From contig NZ_QKWY01000001.1 in NCBI RefSeq assembly GCF_003248355.1, positions 434,001-498,000 of the forward strand: DNA of 64,000 nucleotides, given 5' to 3'. This document shows positions 19,096-27,613 of the stretch, piece by piece. The position numbers and the translations under genes are program-made. The stretch comes from Streptomyces sp. AC1-42W. Its GTDB lineage: Bacteria > Actinomycetota > Actinomycetes > Streptomycetales > Streptomycetaceae. A model generated the notes under the pieces. The model searched no databases. It worked only from the letters and a program-made list of their open reading frames with translations, and was not told the origin of the DNA. The stretch's first letter is position 1. The number at the start of each line of letters is the position of its first letter.

Positions 19096-19299
19096 ATGCG
19101 CAAGATCAAGAACTGGATGCGGTCCGTGGCTCGCGTTGTCCGCTCGCGGGGGGACGGCGGTATGACGACGAGCGAGTACGCGGTCGGCACGATCGCGGCG
19201 TGCGCCTTTGCCGCGGTCCTCTACAAGGTGGTCACCAGCGCGGCGGTCATGTCCCAGTTGCAGTCGCTGCTGAAGGGCGCCCTCGATGCGAAGTTCTGA
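19096..19299 (+). CDS. Small DUF4244 protein, Flp-pilin-like
   Basis: This 67-aa protein has a basic N-terminus, then GGMTTSEYAVGTIAACAFAAVLYKVV (about 25-50), a prepilin-like hydrophobic segment with the conserved Glu of type IV and Flp pilins. It is the likely structural pilin of the Tad system. No prepilin peptidase gene is visible in the window. Its end overlaps the next gene by 14 bases. Confidence 0.8.
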   Translation: MRKIKNWMRSVARVVRSRGDGGMTTSEYAVGTIAACAFAAVLYKVVTSAAVMSQLQSLLKGALDAKF

Positions 19300-19771
19300 G
19301 GCCGCCGGCCGGGTGAACGGGCACGGGGCCGGGCGGGGCGGGCCTGTGGGGGGTGGCGGGCCGTCGGGGGACAGGGGAGCGGTTACGGCCGAGGCCGCCA
19401 TGGTGATTCCGGTGCTGGTCGCCTTCGCGCTGGCGTTGCTCTGGGCGCTCATGGCCGCGTCGGCGCAGATCCGCTGTGTGGACGCCGCCCGCGTCGGTGC
19501 CCGTGCGGCGGCCCGCTCGGAACCGGCGCCGCAGGTTCGGGAGGCCGCGCTCGCCGCCGCGCCCGACGGGGCTTCGGTCGAGGTGGAGCGGACCGGAGGA
19601 CTGTGGCGGGTGAGGATCGCCGCCCCGACGCCCGGACCTGGGCGCCTCGCCGTGACTCTGCGTGCGGAGGCGGCGGCGGCCGCGGAGGATGCGCCGGTAC
19701 GGGCCGCCGACCCGGCGGACGCGGGGGCGGGCCCGGCCGTGGGGTCGGCGGGGAGAGGAGGCGAGCGGTGA
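19286..19771 (+). CDS. TadE-like pseudopilin
   Basis: This 161-aa protein starts with a Gly-rich leader. The TadE signature follows: DRGAVTAEAAMVIPVLVAFALALLW (about 29-53), with the processing-site Gly/Ala and Glu. An extracellular part contains CVDAARVGARAAARSE. It is a minor pilin-like subunit of the Tad system. Its stop overlaps the GTG of the next gene (GTGA). Confidence 0.82.
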   Translation: MRSSEAAGRVNGHGAGRGGPVGGGGPSGDRGAVTAEAAMVIPVLVAFALALLWALMAASAQIRCVDAARVGARAAARSEPAPQVREAALAAAPDGASVEVERTGGLWRVRIAAPTPGPGRLAVTLRAEAAAAAEDAPVRAADPADAGAGPAVGSAGRGGER

Positions 19772-20574
19772 GGTGGTGCGGTGGTGGGCTGGTCCGGAGC
19801 CCGGCGCGGGGCGTGGGGCGCGTGGACCGGCGGTCGGTCCCTCGACCGGCTCCGCCCCCGCCCCTGGGGCCCGGTCTGCGAGTCCTCCGGCGATTCGGCG
19901 GTAGGCAGGAGCCGAGGGGTGATCAGGGGCTGGCGACCGTGTGGGCGGTGGTGACCGCGGCGACGTTGTGCGCCGTGTTCGCGGTGGTCCTGGCGTTGGG
20001 GCAGGCGGTGGCCGCCCGGCACCGTGCCGGGGGCGCGGCCGACCTGGCGGCGCTGGCGGCGGCCGACCGGGCCCTGGAGGGCGAGGCGGCGGCCTGTGCG
20101 TCGGCGGATGAGGTGGCCGAGGCGCAAGGGGCGGAGGTGGTGCGGTGCGCGATGGTGGGGGAGGTCGCCGATGTGACGGCCAGAGCGCGGTTCGGGCCGT
20201 ACGCGCCGGAGGTCAGGTCTCGGGCGGGCCCTGCGTCGGAGGCTCCTCCGCCGACGCCGGACGGGAAGGGCCTCGCCGGTCCGGCGACCCCGGTGCCGGC
20301 GTTGACCCGGGCCCGGGCGGCCCAGGCTCCGGTGCTGTCTCTGGCGCTGGCTCCGGGCCCGCCTCACCTGTTCCCGAACCCGAACCCGAACCCGACCCCG
20401 ACCCCGTCCCAGGCTCCGGTTCGCCCGGTGCGTGGCGGAGGAGTTCCGCGAGGAGGCGGACGGCGCCTCGTTTGTGCAGGGGGTCGTTGCCGTTGCCGCA
20501 CTTGGGGGACTGGATGCAGGACGGGCAGCCCGCGTCGCACTCGCAGGAGGCGATGGCCTCCCGCGTGGCGGTGA
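19768..20574 (+). CDS. Second TadE-like protein (Rv3654c type) with long low-complexity tail
   Basis: The GTG at 19768 overlaps the stop of the preceding TadE gene. The core contains GDQGLATVWAVVTAATLCAV (about 50-70) and HRAGGAADLAALAAAD (about 88-103), the pattern of the TadE-like family that precedes the helicase in actinobacteria. The typical protein would end near residue 145. Here the frame stays open for 268 codons with Pro/Arg-rich sequence, of which the last 120 lie antisense to the convergent helicase gene. Whether the tail is translated as read is uncertain. Confidence 0.6.
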   Translation: MRWCGGGLVRSPARGVGRVDRRSVPRPAPPPPLGPGLRVLRRFGGRQEPRGDQGLATVWAVVTAATLCAVFAVVLALGQAVAARHRAGGAADLAALAAADRALEGEAAACASADEVAEAQGAEVVRCAMVGEVADVTARARFGPYAPEVRSRAGPASEAPPPTPDGKGLAGPATPVPALTRARAAQAPVLSLALAPGPPHLFPNPNPNPTPTPSQAPVRPVRGGGVPRGGGRRLVCAGGRCRCRTWGTGCRTGSPRRTRRRRWPPAWR

Positions 20575-22870
20575 GCCACTCGCGGGCGGTGTGGAACGCG
20601 CGCTCGGCGAACCCGGCGCCGCCCGGGTGCCCGTCGTACACGAAGACGGTCGGCAGCAGGGTGTCCGGGTGCAGCGGGACGGAGACCCCGCCGATGTCCC
20701 AGCGGTCGCAGGTGGCGAAGAGCGGCAGCATCCCGATCGACGCGTGCTCGGCGGCGTGGAGCGCGCCGCCGAGGATCTCCGGGTTGATCCGGGCGGCGTC
20801 GAGCTGGTCCTCGGTGACCGTCCACCACACGGCGCGGGTGCGCAGGGTCCGGGGTGGCAGGTCCAGCTTGCTCTCGCCGAGGACCTCGCCGGTGATCAGC
20901 TTGCGGCGGAGGAAGGAGACGACCTGGTTGGTGACCTCGACGGACCCGAAGCAGAGGCGCCCGTCCCCCCAGGGGATCGAGGTGTCGGTGTCCAGGACGG
21001 CGATGGAGGTGGTGTCGCGGGCGGTGGTCGAGTACGGCGGGTCGGCCTGCTCGACCAGGGCCACGGAGTCCGCCAGGTCCAGCTTCCGGACCAGGTAGGA
21101 GCGGCCCTGGTGAAGGTGGACGGCGCCTTCGTGGACGGCGCTGTGGGCGGCGGACTCGTCCACGGTGCCCAGGAGCGTCCCGGTGCCCTCCTCGACGATC
21201 TGGACGGGCCGGCCGCCCTCGCCCCGGATGTCGGTGAGGTCGGCGGCCCGCTCGCGTCGGGTCCAGTGCCACCCGGACGGCCGTTTGCGGAGCAGCCTGG
21301 CCGTCTCCAGCTGGGGGAGCAGACCGGCCGCGGCCGGTCCGAACAGCCGGAGGTCGTTCTCGGTGAGGGGCAGCTCGGCGGCGGCCGCACAGAGGTGGGG
21401 GGCGAGGACGTACGGGTTGTCCGGGTCCAGGACGGTCGACTCCACGGGCTGCCGGAACAGCGCCTCCGGGTGGTGGACCAGAAAGGTGTCCAGCGGATCG
21501 TCACGGGCGACCAGGACGGCCAGGGCGCCCTGGCCCGCCCGTCCGGCCCGGCCCGCCTGCTGCCACAGGGAGGCCCTGGTGCCCGGGTATCCGGATATGA
21601 CGACGGCGTCCAGGCCGGACACGTCGATGCCGAGTTCCAGGGCGGTGGTGGCGGCGAGGCCCAGCAGTCGGCCGGAGTGGAGGGCGCGTTCCAGGGCGCG
21701 CCGTTCCTCGGGGAGGTACCCGCCCCGGTACGCGGCGATCCGGGGCGGCAGGGAGCGGTCGACCTCGGCGAGGCGCTCCTTGGCGATGACGGAGATCAGC
21801 TCGGCGCCGCGCCGGGAGCGCACGAAGGCGACCGACCGGACGCCCTGGAGGGTGAGGTCGGTGAGCAGGTCGGCGGTCTCGGCCGTGGCGGTACGGCGTA
21901 CCGGGGCGCCCTTCTCGCCGTGCAGCTCGGTCAGCGGGGGCTCCCACAGGGCGAAGACCAGTTCGCCGCGCGGGGAGGCGTCGTCGGCCACCTCCGTGAC
22001 GGGCAGGCCGGTGAGGCGGCCGGCCGCGAGGGCGGGCTCGGCGGAGGTCGCGGAGGCGAGGAGGAAGACGGGGTCGGAGCCGTAGCGGGCGCAGAGGCGG
22101 CGCAGCCGGCGCACCACCTGGGCGACGTGGGAGCCGAAGACGCCCCGGTAGGTGTGGCACTCGTCGATGACGACGTAGCGCAGGGAGCGCAGGAAGGAGG
22201 ACCAGCGGGGGTGGGACGGGAGGATGCCGCGGTGCAGCATGTCGGGATTGGTGAGGACGTAGTTGGCGTACTGGCGCACCCACTCGCGTTCCTCGACGGG
22301 GGTGTCGCCGTCGAAGACGGCGGGCCGGATGCCGTTGCCCAGCGGAGCCGCGAGCGCCGCGACGGAACGGCGCTGGTCGGCTGCCAGGGCCTTCGTGGGC
22401 GCGAGATACAGCGCGGTGGCGCCGCGCCCGTTGGGGGCCTCGGAGCCGTCCAGGAGGGCGCTGAGGACCGGTGCGAGGTAGGCCAGCGACTTGCCGGAGG
22501 CCGTACCGGTGGCGATGACGACCGAGGTGCCGTCCAGGGCGTGCTCCGCGGCGGCCGCCTGATGGGCCCAGGGATGGTCGATGCCGGCCTTCTGGATGGC
22601 GGCGATCACTTCCGGACGGATGCGGTCGGGCCAGACGGCATGGGTTCCCTCGCGCGGGGGCAAGTGCTCCGTATGAGTGATGCGCGCGGAGCGGCCCGCC
22701 CCGGCGGCGAGCCGGTCGAGGACCATGTCCGGAGAGGGGCGGGAGCCCCCACTCTCCGGGGGTCGACTGGGGCAATGATTCTTGGCCATCGGCACCGAGT
22801 GTGTCACTGGCGGGGCGGACAATGGTCCCAAGGCGTCGTGCATGGCTGCCGGTAAGTGATTGAATGCCAT
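20213..22870 (-). CDS. DEAD/DEAH-box helicase with C-terminal DUF1998 zinc cluster (MrfA/YprA/Rv3649-like)
   Basis: The product is an 885-aa superfamily 2 helicase. Walker A lies in VIATGTASGKSLAYLAPVLS (about residue 115), the DEAH-like box in YVVIDECHTYRG, motif III in LLASATS and motif VI in QQAGRAGRAGQG. The C-terminal cysteines in CECDAGCPSCIQSPKCGNG are the zinc cluster of MrfA-type helicases, which in Bacillus take part in mitomycin-lesion repair. The last about 80 residues are Gly/Ser/Pro-rich and lie antisense to the TadE-like gene. The start is unsure: ATG at 22870 or 22789, neither with a good ribosome site. It is divergent from bldG. Confidence 0.88.
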   Translation of the reverse strand: MAFNHLPAAMHDALGPLSAPPVTHSVPMAKNHCPSRPPESGGSRPSPDMVLDRLAAGAGRSARITHTEHLPPREGTHAVWPDRIRPEVIAAIQKAGIDHPWAHQAAAAEHALDGTSVVIATGTASGKSLAYLAPVLSALLDGSEAPNGRGATALYLAPTKALAADQRRSVAALAAPLGNGIRPAVFDGDTPVEEREWVRQYANYVLTNPDMLHRGILPSHPRWSSFLRSLRYVVIDECHTYRGVFGSHVAQVVRRLRRLCARYGSDPVFLLASATSAEPALAAGRLTGLPVTEVADDASPRGELVFALWEPPLTELHGEKGAPVRRTATAETADLLTDLTLQGVRSVAFVRSRRGAELISVIAKERLAEVDRSLPPRIAAYRGGYLPEERRALERALHSGRLLGLAATTALELGIDVSGLDAVVISGYPGTRASLWQQAGRAGRAGQGALAVLVARDDPLDTFLVHHPEALFRQPVESTVLDPDNPYVLAPHLCAAAAELPLTENDLRLFGPAAAGLLPQLETARLLRKRPSGWHWTRRERAADLTDIRGEGGRPVQIVEEGTGTLLGTVDESAAHSAVHEGAVHLHQGRSYLVRKLDLADSVALVEQADPPYSTTARDTTSIAVLDTDTSIPWGDGRLCFGSVEVTNQVVSFLRRKLITGEVLGESKLDLPPRTLRTRAVWWTVTEDQLDAARINPEILGGALHAAEHASIGMLPLFATCDRWDIGGVSVPLHPDTLLPTVFVYDGHPGGAGFAERAFHTAREWLTATREAIASCECDAGCPSCIQSPKCGNGNDPLHKRGAVRLLAELLRHAPGEPEPGTGSGSGSGSGSGTGEAGPEPAPETAPEPGPPGPGSTPAPGSPDRRGPSRPASAEEPPTQGPPET
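20371..20410. repeat. Short tandem hexamer tract (CCCGAA / CCCGAC)
   Basis: Imperfect copies of a six-base unit run through the overlap of the two convergent genes. The tract reads as Asn-Pro/Thr-Pro pairs in the plus-strand frame and as Gly-Ser pairs in the helicase tail. Such tracts can vary in copy number without shifting frame. Confidence 0.6.
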
Positions 22871-22948
22871 CGCGGCTGGCGATCCGTCCCCCGGCTCCGT
22901 CGGGGAGACCGAGGGGCGACCGCTCGATAGCAAGGTGCTGGAGGATCC

Positions 22949-23302
22949 GTGGACCTGTCCTTGTCGACTCGCAATGTGTCCGGCCCTGGTGGCGACCGTA
23001 CGGTCGTCGAGGTCGGTGGCGAGATTGATGTGTATACCGCGCCCAAGCTGCGCGAGCAGTTGGTCGAGTTGGTGAATGACGGCAGCTACCACCTGGTTGT
23101 CGACATGGAAGGCGTCGACTTCCTCGACTCCACCGGCCTCGGCGTGCTCGTGGGCGGCCTGAAGCGGGTGCGGGCCCACGAGGGCTCGCTGCGCCTGGTG
23201 TGCAACCAGGAGCGCATTCTCAAGATTTTCCGGATCACCGGTCTGACCAAGGTGTTCCCGATCCACACCACGGTCGACGAGGCCGTCGCGGCCACCGACT
23301 GA
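22949..23302 (+). CDS. bldG: Anti-anti-sigma factor BldG
   Basis: This 117-aa STAS-domain protein matches Streptomyces BldG in length and sequence: it starts [15 protein letters not shown] and carries the phosphorylation-site block [12 protein letters not shown], with Ser at about residue 60. In S. coelicolor BldG is needed for aerial mycelium and antibiotic production; its phosphorylation controls binding to anti-sigma partners. The next gene encodes such a partner. The GTG at 22949 has GGAGGA seven bases upstream. It is divergent from the helicase, as in S. coelicolor. Confidence 0.95.
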   Translation: MDLSLSTRNVSGPGGDRTVVEVGGEIDVYTAPKLREQLVELVNDGSYHLVVDMEGVDFLDSTGLGVLVGGLKRVRAHEGSLRLVCNQERILKIFRITGLTKVFPIHTTVDEAVAATD

Positions 23303-23531
23303 CGTCCGGCTCGGCGCCGGCCCGGTCATGTGCCGGTCCGGCGCCGGTGTTCGCGGGCCCGCGGGGTCACCCGGTCGGTGGCCCGCGGCCGGTCTATTTG
23401 CCGGCTCTCCGCTTCGCCCGGCGGAGTCCGCCCGGCCGGAGAGAGCCGGGGGCTCGTCAGACAGAGCCAGGGGCCCCTGGGCCATGGGGCCCGGTCCTGG
23501 CATGCACATTCGTACGTTCGAGGGGGATCGC

Positions 23532-23999
23532 ATGGCCACCGTTGAACTCCGCTTCAGCGCCCAGCCCGAACACGTCAGGACCGCCCGACTCGTGGCGGCG
23601 GCCGTGGCGCGCAGGGCCGGGGTGGACGAGGCCGTGCTCGACGAGGTCCGGCTCGCCGTGGGCGAGGCGTGCAGCCGCGCGGTCGGCCTGCACCGCAGCC
23701 ATGGCATCACCGCCCCCGTCGCGGTCTTCCTGATCGAGGAGGAGAAGACCTTCGCCATCGAGGTCGGCGACGAGGTGCCGGGCCCCGGTGCGGACGGCTC
23801 GGTTCCGGGCGGTGTCTCCGGGCGGCGTGCCGCGCACGGCGGCGGGCTCGACGACCCCGAGCCGATGGCGGACGACGAGGACGAGATGGGCCTCGCGGTC
23901 ATCAGCGGCCTTGTGGACGACGTGGAGGTCAGGTCCGGTGCGGACGGCGGCGTGATCCGCATGAGCTGGCCCAAGGCACCGGTCGCCGTTCTTCCCTGA
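23532..23999 (+). CDS. ATP-binding anti-sigma regulatory factor (BldG partner)
   Basis: This 155-aa protein of the HATPase_c_2/RsbW type has VDEAVLDEVRLAVGEACSRAV (about 37-57), the N-box region with Asn changed in part, and a DEMGLAVISGLVDDVEV block (about 120-136). An acidic linker separates the halves. In S. coelicolor the gene after bldG encodes the anti-sigma factor co-transcribed with it; the same position here supports the call. ATG 23532 has GAGGGGG upstream. A 229-base gap separates it from bldG. Confidence 0.85.
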   Translation: MATVELRFSAQPEHVRTARLVAAAVARRAGVDEAVLDEVRLAVGEACSRAVGLHRSHGITAPVAVFLIEEEKTFAIEVGDEVPGPGADGSVPGGVSGRRAAHGGGLDDPEPMADDEDEMGLAVISGLVDDVEVRSGADGGVIRMSWPKAPVAVLP

Positions 24000-24320
24000 G
24001 CGGTGCGCGTCTCCCCTGGCTGGAGCCCGCCGCGACACGCCCGGTGGTGAGGATGACTCAGATCCCTTGCGGGTGCGCGGGCTGACGCCGCGTGGGGTGT
24101 GCTTGTGCGGCAGCGGGCGCACGAACACGGAAACTCCTCGTACGAGTGAGAGGTCGTTCATACGTTCCCCTCGGTGAGGGCCGTCCGGGTGAGTTGCGTA
24201 TGCCTCATTTCCCTTGGTGCAAATGGCTGCAAAAGCCCGTGCATCGGACGCCCGGCACCCGGATGGACGGTGCCCGACGTGTAAGTTCCGGGGCCGAGAG
24301 CCTTGGAAGGGACCAAACCG
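24000..24320. other. Intergenic region upstream of lipoprotein gene
   Basis: No gene or strong hairpin is seen here. It presumably holds the promoter of the following lipoprotein gene, but I cannot pick clear -35/-10 boxes. Confidence 0.3.
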
Positions 24321-24995
24321 GTGAACAAGAAGCTTGCAGCCGCGCTGTCCGGCGGTGCGGTACTCGTACTGGCACTGTCGGGCTGCAGTGACGACAGCGG
24401 CGACAAGGTGAACGACTGGGCCAAGGAGGTCTGCGACCAGGTCCAGCCCCAGCTGCAGAAGATCGCGAACGCCAACGCGGCGATCCAGCAGCAGGCCTCC
24501 GACAACAGCAAGCCCGCCGAAGTCCAGGAGACCGACTCGGCCGCCTTCCAGCAGATCTCGCAGGCGTACAAGGCGCTGGGCGCGGCCGTGGAATCGGCGG
24601 GCCCGCCGCCGGTCGACGACGGCGAGACCACGCAGAAGGAAGCGGTGAAGGAGCTCAACGCCTCCTCCGCCGCCTACGCGAAGCTGCAGGAGAAGGTGGA
24701 GGCCCTGGAGACGAAGGACCAGGGCAAGTTCTCGGACGGCCTCAGAGGCATCGCGGACGAGCTGAACAAGATCGGCGCCAGCGGCGACCAGGCGCTGAAG
24801 AAGCTCCAGTCGGGCGAGGTCGGCGCCGCGATGGCCGAGCAGAAGGGCTGCCAGAAGCCGACCGCATCGGCCTCCCCCAAGGCCGGTTCCCCGGACGGCT
24901 CGCCGGACGACTCCGAGCCCTCCACCAAGTCCTCGACCGAACCGTCGAAGGAAGCATCGAAGGAAGCGTCCCCGGCCGCCGACAAGAAGGCGTGA
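24321..24995 (+). CDS. Small secreted lipoprotein of unknown function
   Basis: This 224-aa protein has a basic N-terminus, a hydrophobic segment and the lipobox LALSGC (Cys at about residue 22). The mature part is predicted alpha-helical (KVNDWAKEVCDQVQPQLQKI) and ends in a Ser/Lys/Pro-rich, probably disordered tail. The GTG at 24321 was preferred over the ATG at 24303 because GGAAGGGA lies upstream and the signal peptide then begins correctly. The role is unknown; the family is common in this position downstream of bldG. Confidence 0.75.
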   Translation: MNKKLAAALSGGAVLVLALSGCSDDSGDKVNDWAKEVCDQVQPQLQKIANANAAIQQQASDNSKPAEVQETDSAAFQQISQAYKALGAAVESAGPPPVDDGETTQKEAVKELNASSAAYAKLQEKVEALETKDQGKFSDGLRGIADELNKIGASGDQALKKLQSGEVGAAMAEQKGCQKPTASASPKAGSPDGSPDDSEPSTKSSTEPSKEASKEASPAADKKA

Positions 24996-25103
24996 CCGGG
25001 CGGCCGGAGCCACGGCCTGCGGACATCGGGTGAGCGGCCCGGCCCCTCCCGGGATGCCCCCGGCGGGGCCGGGCCGCTGCCGTTGTCCGTGGCAGCCGTC
25101 ACA

Positions 25104-26654
25104 ATGGGGCATGTGAGTAAGACCAGCCTCTTCGCAGCAGACCTTCCCTCGGCGGACCACACGCCCCGGCTCCGCGAGGCCCTGCTCGCGGCCGCGTTCA
25201 CGGCAGACGGGCTCCTCGACCTGCTCGGCGCGTCCGCGTACGCCGCGCTGGCGCGCAGTGAGACGGTGCCGGCGCTGCGCGCGACGCGGGGCGGGTCGCC
25301 GCTCGACACACTGGTGCGCCTGTTCCTGCTCCAGCGGTCCGTGCCGGCCGCGCGGGCGGCGGCCGTGCTCCCGCTGGCGGAGTGCGTGGCGGACGGCTGG
25401 CTGACCGAGACGGACGGTCAGCTGCGCGCGACCGTCGATGTGCGCCCCTACGGCGGCCCGGACGGCGAGGACTGGTTCATCGTCTCCGATCTGGGCTGCG
25501 CGGTGGGCGGTGCGGGCGGTATCGGCTCGCGCGAGAAGGGTGTCGTCCTCGGCATCGGCGGAGCCTCCACCACCCTCGCCGGGATCACCGTCCGCAAGCC
25601 CGTGGGCTCCGCGCTCGACGTCGGTACGGGCTCCGGCATCCAGGCGCTGCACGCCGCGCAGCACGCCACCAGGGTCACCGCCACCGACCTCAACCCGCGT
25701 GCCCTGGCCTTCACCCGGCTCACCCTCGCGCTGTCCGGCGCCGCCCCCGCCGACCTGCGGGAGGGCTCGCTGTACGAGCCGGTCGGCGCCGAGACCTTCG
25801 ACCTCATCGTCTCCAACCCGCCGTTCGTCATCTCGCCCGGTGCCCGGCTCACCTACCGCGACGGCGGCATGGCCGGGGACGACCTGTGCCGGACCCTGGT
25901 TCAGCAGACCGGCGAGCGGCTCAACGACGGCGGCTTCGCGCACTTCCTGGCCAACTGGGAGCACGCCCGGGACGAGGAGTGGCAGGACCGGGTGCGCGCC
26001 TGGGTGCCGGAGGGCTGCGACGCCTGGATCGTGCAGCGCGAGGTGCAGGACGTCACGCAGTACGCCGAGTTGTGGCTGCGCGACAGCGGCGATCACCGTA
26101 CGGACCCTGCGGAGTACGAGGCGCGCTACGACGCCTGGCTGGACGAGTTCGAGGCGCGGCGCACCAAGGGCGTCGGCTTCGGCTGGATCACGCTGCGGAA
26201 ATCCGCCGCGGCCGCGGCCGGGAAGCCCTCGGTCGTGATCGAGGAGTGGCCGCACGCGGTCGAACAGCCGCTCGGCCCCGCGGTCGAGGCGCACTTCGTC
26301 CGGCAGGACTATCTGCGCGAGCAGGACGACGCGGCGCTGCTGTCGGCCCACTTCACCCTGGCCGCCGAAGTGGTGCAGGAGCAGGTCGGGCTCCCCGGGG
26401 CGGAGGACCCCGAGCATGTGGTGCTCCGTCAGAACCGCGGTATGCGCCGGGCCACGAAGGTGGACGCGGTCGGCGCCGGGTTCGCCGGAGTGTGCGACGG
26501 CTCGCTGCCGGCCGGCCGCATTCTCGACGCCATCGCGCAGCTGATGAACGAGGACCCGGTGCTGCTGCGGGACCGCACCCCGCAGGCCATCCGGCTGTTG
26601 GTGGAGGAGGGCTTCCTGGAGCCGCTGCCGCCGGGCGGCCGCCCGGTCGGCTGA
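25104..26654 (+). CDS. Class I SAM-dependent methyltransferase
   Basis: This 516-aa protein has an N-terminal helical domain (about 1-150) and a Rossmann methyltransferase domain with SAM-binding motif LDVGTGSGIQALHAA (about 172) and substrate motif IVSNPPFV (about 238). NPPF is the signature of N-methyltransferases acting on glutamine, adenine or related amides, so rRNA or protein N-methylation is plausible. Residues beyond 350 form an extra C-terminal domain found in the actinobacterial family. GTG 25113 is an alternative start. Confidence 0.8.
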   Translation: MGHVSKTSLFAADLPSADHTPRLREALLAAAFTADGLLDLLGASAYAALARSETVPALRATRGGSPLDTLVRLFLLQRSVPAARAAAVLPLAECVADGWLTETDGQLRATVDVRPYGGPDGEDWFIVSDLGCAVGGAGGIGSREKGVVLGIGGASTTLAGITVRKPVGSALDVGTGSGIQALHAAQHATRVTATDLNPRALAFTRLTLALSGAAPADLREGSLYEPVGAETFDLIVSNPPFVISPGARLTYRDGGMAGDDLCRTLVQQTGERLNDGGFAHFLANWEHARDEEWQDRVRAWVPEGCDAWIVQREVQDVTQYAELWLRDSGDHRTDPAEYEARYDAWLDEFEARRTKGVGFGWITLRKSAAAAAGKPSVVIEEWPHAVEQPLGPAVEAHFVRQDYLREQDDAALLSAHFTLAAEVVQEQVGLPGAEDPEHVVLRQNRGMRRATKVDAVGAGFAGVCDGSLPAGRILDAIAQLMNEDPVLLRDRTPQAIRLLVEEGFLEPLPPGGRPVG

Positions 26655-27077
26655 TCCGGATCGAGCCGGCTTCCCGCTTCACCTCCGGGGGAAACCCGTA
26701 TGCCGCCCGGGCCCCTCGGGCGGATTCCGGTTTCGGCCCCGGCCGCTGCCGCTGAATCGTTTCTGCGGTGTGATGCGATGTGATGTGACTCGTCGCGGCC
26801 GGGCCCCTGCTCCTCCCGATATCCACAGCCTGTGTGTACGGGAGCGCGAGGGCCGCCCCCGGCACCCTGTCCGCCGCCCGCCTTCGACGCGGCCGGCGCA
26901 TTCCGGTTGCGGTGCTTCGTGCGGCCGGCCGTGTTCGAACGGGGGGAGCCGACGGCGCGCGCCCGATGTGAGGGCCGGGCCCTGCTGTTCACCCCGTGTT
27001 GGCGTCCGCGACGTTCCGCGATGGGAGCCTCCCTGCGTTGTCCGAGGACGTGGCAGGGGAAAAGGGAGGCGTACGGA
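26655..27077. other. Intergenic region, nothing recognised
   Basis: No gene, strong hairpin or repeat is evident between the methyltransferase gene and the small membrane protein. All long frames here are in Arg/Pro-rich shadow reading. Confidence 0.3.
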
Positions 27078-27275
27078 ATGGAGAGCGGGCCCGCTGTCTT
27101 CGCCGGAACGACGTTCGCACTGTTCGGTGCGGCACTGCTGCTGTGGACGGGGGCGCGCGTGCTGCACCGCGCGCCGGTCGCGTACCGGGTGAGCCCCGCC
27201 GTCTCCACCGCACTCGCGACTGTGTTCGGCGTACTTTTCCTCGTCCTCGGGGTCTGGTGCCTCGGTCGCGTCTGA
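27078..27275 (+). CDS. Small two-helix membrane protein
   Basis: This 65-aa protein has two hydrophobic segments (about 6-26 and 40-62) joined by a short basic loop (HRAPVAYR). The ATG at 27078 has AAGGGAGG nine bases upstream. It lies directly before topA on the same strand. The function is unknown. Confidence 0.65.
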   Translation: MESGPAVFAGTTFALFGAALLLWTGARVLHRAPVAYRVSPAVSTALATVFGVLFLVLGVWCLGRV

Positions 27276-27613
27276 GTACGCCCGCGCACCACACGTACGA
27301 GTCCGGCCCGCAGCGGTTGGCCCGGCGCGGCGCCGGGAACACGCCCGGAGCGCCCGCCGCCCGCTCCCGCCCCCGGAGGGCGGTCGGAGCCCCGGCGAAA
27401 CGCATGGGCGGGGAACGCCCCCCGGAGCGGACCGAGCGGGCCGGGCGGCAGGAATGACGGAAGTCGGGTTACCGTTCGAGTGGCCGTTGCGGGCTTTTGC
27501 CGTTTGACACGGGGGCGGGTTGTACCGTCACACTCCGCAGCGACAGCACTGTCGGCAGCGCCCTCGCGCTGCCCCGGATGCCCACCGAGCGTCGACCGGA
27601 GAGAAGAGCGAAG
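27276..27613. other. topA upstream region
   Basis: This non-coding region holds the presumed topA promoter. A perfect -35-like TTGACA sits at 27504-27509. The best -10-like hexamer, TACCGT at 27523-27528, is only 13 bases away, so the promoter assignment is uncertain or the spacing unusual. Confidence 0.4.

Noticed and set aside
16987..20367. Minus-strand frame of over 1100 codons across the Tad genes
   Set aside because: The plus-strand genes have clear Tad motifs and chained overlaps; the minus frame is Pro/Arg/Ser-rich without motifs.
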